Shown here: positions 1-6,817 of the stretch, piece after piece
Numbering within the stretch: the stretch's first letter is position 1
Layout: every line of letters starts with the position of its first letter
Assembly: GCA_002451275.1 (NCBI GenBank)
Contig: DKBS01000183.1
Coordinates: 581 to 17,387, forward strand
Direction: 5' to 3'
Length of the DNA stretch: 16,807 nucleotides
From: Planctomycetaceae bacterium UBA6894
Lineage (GTDB): Bacteria; Planctomycetota; Planctomycetia; Gemmatales; Gemmataceae
The notes under the pieces: generated by a model
Told to the model about the DNA's origin: nothing
Databases searched by the model: none
What the model saw: the letters and a program-made list of their open reading frames with translations, nothing else
Made by a program: the position numbers and the translations under genes

Positions 1-410
1 CGGCGACGACGGCGACGGCGACGGTCACCCTCGTCTTCATCCCCGGATTTAGCGGTTTTCCCGGACTCCTCACCCGCGCGACCGGAAGATTCACCGATAC
101 CAGCCGACACCGCAGTCACGCTCTCAACATTTACTTCCGGCAATGCTTCAGAAACCTCTGGTTCTGCCGGTTCGTCGTTAGCGCCAGATTGTTGAACCTC
201 CACCGGAAGCCCAAACTCGCCCAGCAAGGAGTCGAGGTGGCTGTCTTTTTGGGGGTTGGTCATTTTTGCCTCTTTCTTGGCGGCAGACTTTCCCTTCTGC
301 CCATTATCTTGCTTAACTTCTTGATTCTTTTGTGTTTGTGATTCGGATGATGTTTGATCAGCAGACTCCGACGCGGGTGTTGCGCCGTCCGTAAATGTCC
401 GCTTAATCAT
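1..410 (-). CDS. Arg-rich, low-complexity protein, N-terminal part only (runs off the window)
   Basis: The frame is open from an ATG at 410 to the window edge, giving 136 residues with no stop. Residues 1-50 are polar (Ser, Gln, Lys). Residues 50-128 are acidic and disorder-like, and the last visible residues are a run of arginines after a GDEDEGD stretch. No folded domain is visible, so the function is unknown. Such acidic-then-arginine tails or linkers occur in RNA-associated proteins (Rho, helicases, RNase E, pseudouridine synthases), but nothing here chooses among them. The start is uncertain. The ATG at 410 sits 13 nt after the NUDIX stop and has no clear ribosome site. A second in-frame ATG at 263 (MTNPQKD...) has AAAGAGG five nt upstream and is a credible alternative start. 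The tandem arginine codons make the DNA at 1-30 a CGG/CGA-type simple repeat. Confidence 0.6.
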   Translation of the reverse strand, partial: MIKRTFTDGATPASESADQTSSESQTQKNQEVKQDNGQKGKSAAKKEAKMTNPQKDSHLDSLLGEFGLPVEVQQSGANDEPAEPEVSEALPEVNVESVTAVSAGIGESSGRAGEESGKTAKSGDEDEGDRRRRRRR

Positions 411-423
411 GCTAACAAGCCAA

Positions 424-939
424 TTAGCCGCCCGCAATTGATGCCTCGCTTTCCAGCACCTGATACCGCCAGGATACCGGCTTACCGCCCGAATAGGGCA
501 TCACACCGTAAAACCGGGGCCCTTTTTCAGGCAAAACCAACGGAAGAAAATGACAATCGCCTTCCCACATGGGAAGTGAGCCGACTGTCTCAACCGGGTG
601 CCAAGCCAGCACACCTTCCGGGCTTTCGGCCCGCAGTGTCCCGCTGAAACCTGTCACCCTGAAAAGGAACCCAAACCAGCTTTCACCATTTTTACCAAAT
701 CCGGGCCAGTTAATCGTACCCCGCAATTCCATGCGGGTGGCAACCAGGCCACTTTCCTCCTCGATTTCCCGGCGCATGCAAGTCACCGGGTCCTCTTGTG
801 GTTCCATTTTACCGCCCAGGCCATTGTATTTTCCCAAATGAGGATCATCTTGGCGCTTGTTGCGGTGAATGAGCAGCACCCGGCCATCCGCCGGGTGGAA
901 AACATATCCCAGAGTAGCCAGAATCGGAGTGTAGGGCAT
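424..939 (-). CDS. NUDIX hydrolase (MutT/MTH1-like)
   Basis: Predicted to hydrolyse a nucleoside diphosphate linked to another moiety, possibly oxidised dNTPs, in the cytoplasm. The full NUDIX box GX5EX7REUXEEXGU is present. Numbered from the ATG at 939, the residues are G43, E49, R57-E58, E61-E62 and G64. The preceding LGKYNGLGGK segment resembles the MTH1/MutX-type 8-oxo-dGTP diphosphatases, as does a later W-x-x-D-x-x-FLP stretch. The length (171 aa) fits this family. The frame extends upstream to a GTG at 966, but that start lies inside the stem of the intrinsic terminator at 947-985. The ATG at 939 also gives the usual family N-terminus (MPYTPILATLGYVF), so it was chosen. No clear Shine-Dalgarno precedes it. 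The stop is 13 nt before the next gene, suggesting co-transcription. The family is firm; the substrate is inferred. Confidence 0.9.
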   Translation of the reverse strand: MPYTPILATLGYVFHPADGRVLLIHRNKRQDDPHLGKYNGLGGKMEPQEDPVTCMRREIEEESGLVATRMELRGTINWPGFGKNGESWFGFLFRVTGFSGTLRAESPEGVLAWHPVETVGSLPMWEGDCHFLPLVLPEKGPRFYGVMPYSGGKPVSWRYQVLESEASIAGG

Positions 940-946
940 GAAAACC

Positions 947-985
947 AAAAAACCCGGGCCCCTCACCAGTGGGGTGCCCGGGTTT
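947..985 (-). terminator. Intrinsic terminator after the 105-aa gene
   Basis: On the minus strand a stem of CCCGGGC-x-CCC pairing with GGGGCCCGGG (about 10 bp, one bulged base, 8-nt loop) is followed directly by TTTTTT, then GG and TTTT. Flanking A-T pairs extend the stem by three. It lies 47 nt after the stop of the gene at 1033-1350 and only 7 nt before the NUDIX ATG. The plus strand has just three T after the stem, so it should act on minus-strand transcripts. Confidence 0.85.
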
Positions 986-1032
986 CACTGTAGCCAACCG
1001 GCAATCATTTGACAGCCGTCACCGCGACAAAC

Positions 1033-1350
1033 TCAGGCCGCCCTGCGCTGGTCGATGGCGAACCTCAACCCCTCCAATCCCGGACCAGGGCACAATTGCA
1101 CCTGGAGGAATCGCCGGCCCAAGGCATCGTAGAAGAAAATCCGGTCCTCCTCGGCCGACCAAACCGCCTGCTTGCGCAGCAGCCTGGGCCCCTGCATCTC
1201 CATCAGCAGGCCGCACACCCGCTGACGCTTACGGAGGGGCATCTCGGCCAAATGGACTTGGTCCGGTTCCAGGCCTTCCTTCTCGCACAATTTCTCCAAA
1301 ACATATGCGCGCAGAAGCCCATAGTTGGGTAAGGCGAGCCGAACCTGCAT
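1033..1350 (-). CDS. Conserved-looking protein of unknown function (105 aa)
   Basis: I do not recognise this protein. It starts at an ATG at 1350 (MQVRLALPNYGLLRAYVLEK) and reads as a small soluble domain with alternating hydrophobic strands and a charged helix (residues 12-30, LRAYVLEKLCEKEG). It ends with a strand-like FLQVQL segment and has no signal peptide or membrane helix. The amino-acid pattern looks coding. The gene lies downstream of trmL in the same direction (93 nt apart) and is followed by a clear terminator, which supports a real gene ending a trmL transcript. Only a weak GAG is seen ahead of the start. Confidence 0.65.
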   Translation of the reverse strand: MQVRLALPNYGLLRAYVLEKLCEKEGLEPDQVHLAEMPLRKRQRVCGLLMEMQGPRLLRKQAVWSAEEDRIFFYDALGRRFLQVQLCPGPGLEGLRFAIDQRRAA

Positions 1351-1385
1351 GGTGCTTTTCTCGTGGTGCCGAGCCGGTGAGCTTC

Positions 1386-1406
1386 GTTCCTGCCTGTGGC
1401 GGGAAC
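1386..1406. other. Hairpin between trmL and the 105-aa gene
   Basis: GTTCCTGCC and GGCGGGAAC flank a TGT loop. The plus-strand RNA would form a 9-bp stem with one G-U pair. The minus-strand RNA, the direction of both neighbours, has one C/A mismatch. There is no T-run. It could weakly terminate or protect trmL mRNA, or be chance. Confidence 0.3.
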
Positions 1407-1443
1407 ACTCCTAGCATCGGGTGCCGGAACCACGGTTGTTCAG

Positions 1444-1941
1444 TCAGGCCGGACCTTCCCATCCCTGGATTTGGCGAAGCCCCTCATACAACCCCACGGC
1501 CACCGCCGTGGCCAGATTGATGCTCCGCACATCTTGCCCGGCCGGGCCATCCTTCCCGGGCATGGGCAGGGTTACCGCCAACGGCTGGTGCCTGGCCAGG
1601 ATTTCCGGGGCCAACCCCCTTCCCTCGGAACCGAAAACCAGGCAATCGCCAGGCTGATACCGGATGGCCGTGTAGGGCCGCGTGGATTTGGTGGTGAAGC
1701 AAATCACTCGGCCCCCACCATCGTTTCCGGCCAAATAATCCTCCAAATCGGTAAAGGCTGCATGGCGCCGCCAGTCGAGGTGCCGCCAGTAATCCATGCC
1801 CGCCCGCCTCAGGGTCTTGTCATCCACCTGGAACCCCAAACGTCCCACAAGGTGCAGGCGCGCCCCGGTTGCTGCGCACAATCGTCCCACGTTGCCCGTG
1901 TTGGGGGGAATTTCCGGTTCTACCAGGGCCACTTGAAGCAT
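1444..1941 (-). CDS. trmL: tRNA (cytidine/uridine(34)-2'-O)-methyltransferase TrmL
   Basis: A SPOUT-class methyltransferase that uses S-adenosylmethionine to 2'-O-methylate the wobble nucleotide of certain leucine tRNAs. All three family landmarks are present: EPEIPPNTGNVGRLCAATG at residues 8-26 (tRNA/substrate side, with the conserved N14 and R20), FGSEGRGL at 103-110, and VRSINLATAVAVGLYE at 138-153. The last two form the trefoil-knot cofactor site. The length of 165 aa is typical for the single-domain YibK/TrmL proteins. The ATG at 1941 has a strong AGGAGGT five nt upstream. It is transcribed divergently from ftsK. Confidence 0.95.
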   Translation of the reverse strand: MLQVALVEPEIPPNTGNVGRLCAATGARLHLVGRLGFQVDDKTLRRAGMDYWRHLDWRRHAAFTDLEDYLAGNDGGGRVICFTTKSTRPYTAIRYQPGDCLVFGSEGRGLAPEILARHQPLAVTLPMPGKDGPAGQDVRSINLATAVAVGLYEGLRQIQGWEGPA

Positions 1942-1946
1942 CCTGC

Positions 1947-1953
1947 ACCTCCT
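1947..1953 (-). promoter_or_regulatory. Ribosome-binding site of trmL
   Basis: AGGAGGT on the minus strand, 5 nt before the trmL ATG. It is the strongest Shine-Dalgarno noticed in the window and fixes the trmL start. Confidence 0.85.
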
Positions 1954-1962
1954 GTGGGTGTC

Positions 1963-1990
1963 ATAGTAAAGTCAGGCACATCTTTTCCAA
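1963..1990 (-). promoter_or_regulatory. Weak candidate sigma70-like promoter for trmL
   Basis: On the minus strand TTGGAA (1990-1985) and TACTAT (1968-1963) are separated by 16 nt, each matching four of six consensus bases. Together with the ftsK ribosome site (AAGGA at 1989-1993) they occupy most of the 61-bp divergent gap, so control signals of the two genes would overlap. The -10 box would place the start of transcription very close to the trmL ribosome site. Confidence 0.25.
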
Positions 1991-2002
1991 GGACAGGCCA
2001 CC

Positions 2003-4282
2003 ATGGGCCAAACCGAACCATCACCCAGCGCCGGCTTACCGGCGCGTCGCAAACTGGCCATGGTATTGGCCATCGGGGCAATCGCCGCCTGGGTGGCGTT
2101 ATTGTCCGAGAACCCCGCCTTTTGGCGCGCCACCGCATGGCCCCCCTCCTCCTCCAGCAACTGGCTCGGAGCTCCGGGCGCCCTGCTTTCGCGCCTGTCC
2201 TGGCAAACCTTCGGCTTTGCGGCACCCCTGCTGCCAGCCCTCTGCATGACTCTCTCTTTGGCGCTGTGGACCGGTCGCTGGTCCTGGATTGGCCGGATGA
2301 TCGCGGTCGGCCTGCTTGTGGTCACCAGCAGCTTGGCCATGGCGTGGGGAAACTGGCCGTTGGCAGGTCCCACCGGCGGACCGGGCGGAACCTTGGGCGC
2401 CTTTTTGGCCCTGCGCGCCGCCGATGTGCCGATCCGTTGGGTGGAGTTGGGAACCTGGTGCCTGCTGGTACTGGGCATGTTGGCCCTGATCGGCCCCAGT
2501 CTACCCATCTGGCTGCTGGAAAACCTGGGCAACCTGCTGCTGCTGGCACCCAAGCGGGTTAACAGGCCCGCGGCCAAGCCATCGGTCCAAGCCGAACCTA
2601 CCCCGGCACCGGCCGCTGAAATCGCACCGATTGAGCCGTGGAAGCCGGTCCAGTTGGCCGTCGAGGAAATCGCCGAGAAAGACGAAAAACCCCAGAAAGA
2701 GTCGGACGGCATCCCCATCCACCACCATGCCGCCAGAGCGGTGGAGTCCCCCGCCGACAGCAAGCCGAAGCGCCCACCCGCAGCGGTGCCCGAATTCGCC
2801 GGCTACGAGGTCCCGGGAATCGACATCCTGGACGAGCCCGAACCTTTCCAGGTGGACAAGCACGAGGAACTGTTGCGCGAACGGGCCATCCTGCTCGAAC
2901 AGGCGTTCCGGGATTACGGCATCCATGTCAAGGTGGTGGGCATCAACACGGGCCCTGTCATCACCCAGTTCGAGATCTCGCTGGAAACCGGCCTGCGGCT
3001 GAACAAGGTGACCCGTCTGGCAGAGGATATCGCCCTGAATCTCCGGGTGTCGAGCGTGCGCATGGTGGCGCCCATCCCCGGGAAGAACACCGTGGGCGTG
3101 GAAATTCCCAACGAGTTGCGCGCCACCGTGCGGCTGAAGGAAGTGATGCAGGTGGCGGGGCGCAAGCTCGACACCATGAAGATCCCGCTTATCCTGGGCA
3201 AGGACAACGAGGGACGACCGCTGGTGCACGACCTGGCGGACATGCCCCACCTCCTGATCGCGGGCAGCACGGGCACCGGCAAGTCGGTGTGCATGAACAG
3301 CATCATCCTCAGCATGCTCATGACACGCCGGCCGGACGAAGTGCGGATGATCATGATCGACCCGAAGGTGGTGGAACTCACCGATTACGGCAAGATCCCG
3401 CACCTGATGCACCCGGTGGTGCACGACATGAAAAAGGCCGAGGCCATCCTGGCCTGGGCCGTGGACAAGATGGAGGAACGGTACGAGATGTTCCGCCGGG
3501 CGCGGGTGCGCAACCTGGCCGGCTACAACGAACTGGATGAAAAGACCCTGCTCGAGCGCGTCGAGCCGGCCACCGATGAGGAACGCGAGAAGATCCCGCG
3601 CCGCATGCCGTATATCGTGGTGTTCATCGACGAGATGGCCGACCTGATGATGACCATGCGCAAGGAGGTGGAAACGCATATCATCCGCCTGGCGCAGAAG
3701 TCCCGCGCCGCCGGCATCCACCTGGTGATCGCAACCCAGAAACCGACGGTGGATGTGATCACCGGCCTGATCAAAAGTAACCTGCCCTCACGCATCTGCT
3801 TCAAGGTGGTGAACAAATCCGACAGCCGGGTGGTGCTGGACGAAATGGGTGCCGACCGCCTGCTGGGCAAGGGAGACATGCTTTTCCTGCCACCGGGCAC
3901 CAGCGTTCTGTCGCGCGCCCAGGGGGCCTTCGCCTCCGATGGCGAAATCCGCCGCATCGTCGGCGCCGCGGAGCAGGTGCCACCCAGCTACATCCAGGAG
4001 CTGGTGCAACTGCCCGTGCGGGTGGAGGGCAAACCCGGCGAGGGTGGCGAGAAAAAGGAACGGGACGCGGTTTTCGACGCGGCGGTGGATATTGTGCTGC
4101 GCGAGGGGCGAGGAAGCACCTCGCTGCTGCAACGGGCGCTGGGGATCGGCTACGGCCGTGCCGCGCGCCTCATCGACCAAATGGCCGAGGAAGGCATCGT
4201 GGGTGCCTACAACGGCTCGTCCGCCCGCGATGTGCTCATCAACCTGGAGGAATGGGAAAGCCGGTGCGCCACCGCGAGCTGA
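2003..4282 (+). CDS. ftsK: DNA translocase FtsK/SpoIIIE
   Basis: A membrane-anchored hexameric ATPase that pumps chromosome termini through the division septum and activates dimer resolution. Residues 1-190 hold about four membrane helices (near 18-35, 70-90, 95-115 and 150-175). A Pro/Glu/Lys-rich linker follows to about 265, shorter than that of E. coli FtsK. The motor domains follow, with Walker A GSTGTGKS at 421-428 (K427) and Walker B VVFIDE at 539-544. The C-terminal winged-helix gamma domain (about 690-755, with STSLLQRALGIGYGRAARLIDQM) reads polar KOPS-type DNA motifs in known members. At 759 aa it is complete. The ATG at 2003 follows AAGGA by 9 nt. The lipoate-ligase-like gene lies 44 nt downstream and may share the transcript. 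Confidence 0.96.
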   Translation: MGQTEPSPSAGLPARRKLAMVLAIGAIAAWVALLSENPAFWRATAWPPSSSSNWLGAPGALLSRLSWQTFGFAAPLLPALCMTLSLALWTGRWSWIGRMIAVGLLVVTSSLAMAWGNWPLAGPTGGPGGTLGAFLALRAADVPIRWVELGTWCLLVLGMLALIGPSLPIWLLENLGNLLLLAPKRVNRPAAKPSVQAEPTPAPAAEIAPIEPWKPVQLAVEEIAEKDEKPQKESDGIPIHHHAARAVESPADSKPKRPPAAVPEFAGYEVPGIDILDEPEPFQVDKHEELLRERAILLEQAFRDYGIHVKVVGINTGPVITQFEISLETGLRLNKVTRLAEDIALNLRVSSVRMVAPIPGKNTVGVEIPNELRATVRLKEVMQVAGRKLDTMKIPLILGKDNEGRPLVHDLADMPHLLIAGSTGTGKSVCMNSIILSMLMTRRPDEVRMIMIDPKVVELTDYGKIPHLMHPVVHDMKKAEAILAWAVDKMEERYEMFRRARVRNLAGYNELDEKTLLERVEPATDEEREKIPRRMPYIVVFIDEMADLMMTMRKEVETHIIRLAQKSRAAGIHLVIATQKPTVDVITGLIKSNLPSRICFKVVNKSDSRVVLDEMGADRLLGKGDMLFLPPGTSVLSRAQGAFASDGEIRRIVGAAEQVPPSYIQELVQLPVRVEGKPGEGGEKKERDAVFDAAVDIVLREGRGSTSLLQRALGIGYGRAARLIDQMAEEGIVGAYNGSSARDVLINLEEWESRCATAS

Positions 4283-4326
4283 TTTCCCGCATTGCCTGAA
4301 ACCTTTCCCTCATCCACCATGGCCTC

Positions 4327-5046
4327 ATGGAATACCTGCACCACAGCCTGCCCACCCTGAAGGCCAACCTCGCCCTGGACGAGGCGTTGCTGCTGGAGCG
4401 GGAGGAAAACCCCGCCCGCGGCAACATCCTGCGGGTGTGGAAAATGGACACCTTGGCCGTGGCCATGGGCTCGGGTGGCAAAATCAACGAGGAGGTCTTC
4501 TACGCGGTTTGCCGGCGGGAGGGCGTGGAAGTCCAGCGACGCTCCTCAGGGGGAGGCACGGTCGTGGTGGGCCCGGGGTGCCTGCTGTACACCGTGGTGC
4601 TCGACAGCGAAGCGGATCCCACCCTGGGCACGATCGCAGGCAGCTACGAACGCATTCTGGAACCCTTGGCCACCGGGCTGAGCCGACCGGGCCGACCGGT
4701 TACCCGCAAGGGCATCAGTGACCTGGCGGTGGATGAGCTGAAAATTTCCGGAAGCGCCCAGCAGCGCAAGCGCAGATTCGTGCTGCACCATGGCACCCTG
4801 CTTTTGGCCATGGACTTGAGCCACCTTGCCCGCCTGCTCCCCCAACCGCCCCGCCAGCCGGACTATCGCCTGGACCGCGATCATGGCGCTTTCACCACCA
4901 ACCTCGGCCTCACCGAAGAGGAAGCGGTCGCCGCGCTACGTCAGGTGTTCGACGCCAACCAGCCGGGTTCCCCCGCACCCGAACCGTTGGTCCAACGCTC
5001 GCTGAACGAGCGGTTCGACGATCCGACCTGGTTGATCAGGCGGTAA
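4327..5046 (+). CDS. Lipoate/biotin protein ligase A/B family protein
   Basis: A 239-aa member of the lipoate-protein ligase/biotin ligase fold, which activates or transfers a lipoyl, octanoyl or biotinyl group to a lysine of a carrier domain. Visible motifs are RRSSGGGTVVVGPGCLLY at residues 71-88 (the RRxSGGG substrate/nucleotide loop) and DELKISGSAQQRKRR at 136-150. The latter holds K139, the lysine expected to bind the acyl-adenylate, and is followed by LHHGTLLL at 153-160. The His usually found soon after GGG (as in GGGAVFHD) is missing and GPG stands there instead, partly resembling LipB's HGPG. It lacks the C-terminal accessory domain of E. coli LplA. The actual substrate is unknown. 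No clear ribosome site precedes the ATG, and coupling to ftsK is plausible. No lipoyl carrier gene is in the window. Confidence 0.85.
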   Translation: MEYLHHSLPTLKANLALDEALLLEREENPARGNILRVWKMDTLAVAMGSGGKINEEVFYAVCRREGVEVQRRSSGGGTVVVGPGCLLYTVVLDSEADPTLGTIAGSYERILEPLATGLSRPGRPVTRKGISDLAVDELKISGSAQQRKRRFVLHHGTLLLAMDLSHLARLLPQPPRQPDYRLDRDHGAFTTNLGLTEEEAVAALRQVFDANQPGSPAPEPLVQRSLNERFDDPTWLIRR

Positions 5047-5114
5047 CATTCCCCCCGCCAAACCGGATATAGGCCCCGCTGAATTTCAAAACCCGCGGTG
5101 GAGCCCCATTCGAC

Positions 5115-5153
5115 CGGGCACCTGAACCGGCCCGTTGAACAACCTCCGTTCAA
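5115..5153. terminator. Two short hairpins in the convergent gap
   Basis: The plus-strand lipoate-ligase-like gene and the minus-strand operon converge here. CGGGC/GCCCG (5115-5119 with 5130-5134) and TTGAAC/GTTCAA (5135-5140 with 5148-5153) form adjacent inverted repeats, the second overlapping the stop of the minus-strand gene. Neither is followed by a T-run, so a bidirectional terminator is only a guess. The rest of the 103-bp gap shows nothing. Confidence 0.3.
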
Positions 5154-5509
5154 ATGCAGCGAGCCAAAACACCTTCGATGGCTTTCGTCGCCGCCTCCAG
5201 GGAACGGGCGGCCATCTGGTAATTGGTGTGGTCTGAATAGACACTATATTGCGCTGTCAGGTAGTCCCGCGCCTCGCGGAGACGGCCCATTTTGCCGCGC
5301 AGCTTGTGGATGTAGCGGGAATAGTCACCCGCCTGCATCGCCGGTTCGGTGGCGCGAATCACATCAAAAAGCGTGCGCGGGATCTCGAGCATCTCCAGGC
5401 TGTCCTGGATCTCCTCGGCATGCTTCAGGAACGTGCGCACCATCCACAGATGGGCCAGCAGCGGTTCCAGTTCGGCCACCGCCTCGGCCGACTGCAGGGG
5501 TTCAGCCAT
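5150..5509 (-). CDS. Small helical protein of unknown function (119 aa)
   Basis: I do not recognise a named domain. The protein is almost entirely helical and amphipathic. It has a hydrophobic, charged first helix (ELEPLLAHLWMVRTFLKHAEE), a central segment with conserved-looking LEIPRTLFDVIRA, and a lysine/arginine-rich stretch (YIHKLRGKMGRLREARDYL). It lacks a signal peptide and membrane helix, so it should be cytoplasmic, perhaps a helical bundle. Its ATG lies 3 nt after the stop of the membrane-protein gene upstream (TAA-GTC-ATG), so it is almost surely translated from the same mRNA. It is the last gene of the long operon. Confidence 0.75.
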   Translation of the reverse strand: MAEPLQSAEAVAELEPLLAHLWMVRTFLKHAEEIQDSLEMLEIPRTLFDVIRATEPAMQAGDYSRYIHKLRGKMGRLREARDYLTAQYSVYSDHTNYQMAARSLEAATKAIEGVLARCI

Positions 5510-5512
5510 GAC

Positions 5513-6772
5513 TTATTTCCCGGCGGGCAGGGGCTTCGCGGCGTGGGCCGCCTCACCCTGTTCCTTGGCCAAAAGCACCAAGAAGGCGCCGGCCCCCACG
5601 GAGAAGATTCCCGCCCACAGCATCCAGCCGGGCATGTGGTGCAGCCCGAAATGAAGGGGTTCGCCAGGCTTGGGATGCCAGAATAGGCTGACCAAAGTGT
5701 TGATCACCGGGGCCACACCAAAAATGATGGGGGCGATGAAGATGCGATAGGTCGCGGGGTTTTTACCCTCGGCCTTCGCCGCGTCCACCGCGGCCTTGGA
5801 GGCGAAAATCACGCAAATGGCACCCACCGCACCGGCAACCCCAGCCAGGCTGGAGAACATCAATCCCGAGGAGCCCTTGATCTCTGGCCATTGGGATACC
5901 CCGCCTCCCATCAATCCCACAGGAATCAACACCGCCAACAAAAAATAGGCCAGGCCAACGCAGAGGATCGACATCAGCCGGCCACCCAATTCCCCCGGCT
6001 TGGTGGTCAATTCCTGGCCACCATAGAAAATGATCGGGACATAGGTACCCCAAGCCAAACCCGCGCAGGCTGTGAAAACCAGCCATTCCCAGGCGGGATA
6101 TTGCGCACTTTCCTTCGGTGCCGCCATGGCGGGCACCTCAGCCTTGCCTTCTGGTTTGGCCTCCGGCTTGGATTCGGCCCGCGCCACGGCGGCCATTTCG
6201 GCGCGTTCGCGTTTTTCTTCCTGCTCCTTTGAGTACAGCACCAGGGCCGATCCCAAACCTACCAATACGATGCCCGCGACCAACTTCGCTCCGGGTAGTT
6301 TTTCCAAACCGAAATGCCAAGGATTCCCAGGCTTGGGATGCCACACCAGGCTGACCAGCGTATTGATCACCGGAGCGAGACCGAAGATGAGCGGAGCGAT
6401 CAACATGCGGTAGCTGTCAGCCTGCAGTCCCGCCGATTTGGCCGCGTTCACCGCCGACTTGGATGCAAAGATCACGCAAATGGCACCCACCGCACCCATC
6501 ACGCCCGCCAGGCCGGAAAAGGAAAGGCCTGTCGATTTGAATGGAGGCCACGCGTGTTTCCTGCTGAGGAACAACCCCAGCGGGATGAGCACAGCCAAGA
6601 CAAAATACGCCAAGCCCACACACAGGATGGAGGTCAGACGGGCACCCTCCGTGCCGCCCAGTTCCTTGCCGCCATAAAAAACGACCGGGACATAGGTGCC
6701 CCAGGCGAGTCCGGCCAAGGCCACAATGCCCAGCCAGGTGTAATTTTTGGAGCCACTCACAGGTTCTGACAT
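5513..6772 (-). CDS. Membrane protein of two near-identical halves (DMT/sugar-transporter-like)
   Basis: The 419-aa protein is an internal tandem duplication. Residues about 12-187 and 229-404 align with an offset of 217. For example, LAWGTYVPVVFYGG pairs with LAWGTYVPIIFYGG, GAVGAICVIFASK occurs in both, and VINTLVSLVWHPKPG pairs with VINTLVSLFWHPKPG. Each half has about five hydrophobic segments, so about ten in all, the number typical of drug/metabolite (DMT) transporters. Halves of those transporters are normally much more diverged. A charged Lys/Glu/Ala linker (about 186-228) joins the halves. Transport of a small metabolite is inferred from topology only; the assignment to a RhaT/GRP-like group is tentative. 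The ATG at 6772 has GAGG five nt upstream. It lies 45 nt after the ABC permease stop and 3 nt before the next gene. Confidence 0.8.
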   Translation of the reverse strand: MSEPVSGSKNYTWLGIVALAGLAWGTYVPVVFYGGKELGGTEGARLTSILCVGLAYFVLAVLIPLGLFLSRKHAWPPFKSTGLSFSGLAGVMGAVGAICVIFASKSAVNAAKSAGLQADSYRMLIAPLIFGLAPVINTLVSLVWHPKPGNPWHFGLEKLPGAKLVAGIVLVGLGSALVLYSKEQEEKRERAEMAAVARAESKPEAKPEGKAEVPAMAAPKESAQYPAWEWLVFTACAGLAWGTYVPIIFYGGQELTTKPGELGGRLMSILCVGLAYFLLAVLIPVGLMGGGVSQWPEIKGSSGLMFSSLAGVAGAVGAICVIFASKAAVDAAKAEGKNPATYRIFIAPIIFGVAPVINTLVSLFWHPKPGEPLHFGLHHMPGWMLWAGIFSVGAGAFLVLLAKEQGEAAHAAKPLPAGK

Positions 6773-6817
6773 ATTCGCCTCAATCCGCTTTTGACCAGCA
6801 TCACTTCGACGTGTTGT

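Noticed and set aside
1..30. CGG/CGA-rich simple repeat at the left edge
   Set aside because: Explained by consecutive arginine codons of the partial gene.
424..966. NUDIX protein starting at GTG 966
   Set aside because: The start lies within the stem-loop of a strong intrinsic terminator; the ATG at 939 matches the family N-terminus.
1396..2562. Long plus-strand open frame (388 aa) across trmL and the 5' part of ftsK
   Set aside because: It is Pro/Gly/His-rich shadow sequence, antisense to the clear trmL motifs and out of frame with ftsK.
2501..3721. 406-aa minus-strand open frame inside ftsK
   Set aside because: His/Asp-rich composition typical of the antisense of a GC-rich gene; ftsK carries all family motifs on the plus strand.
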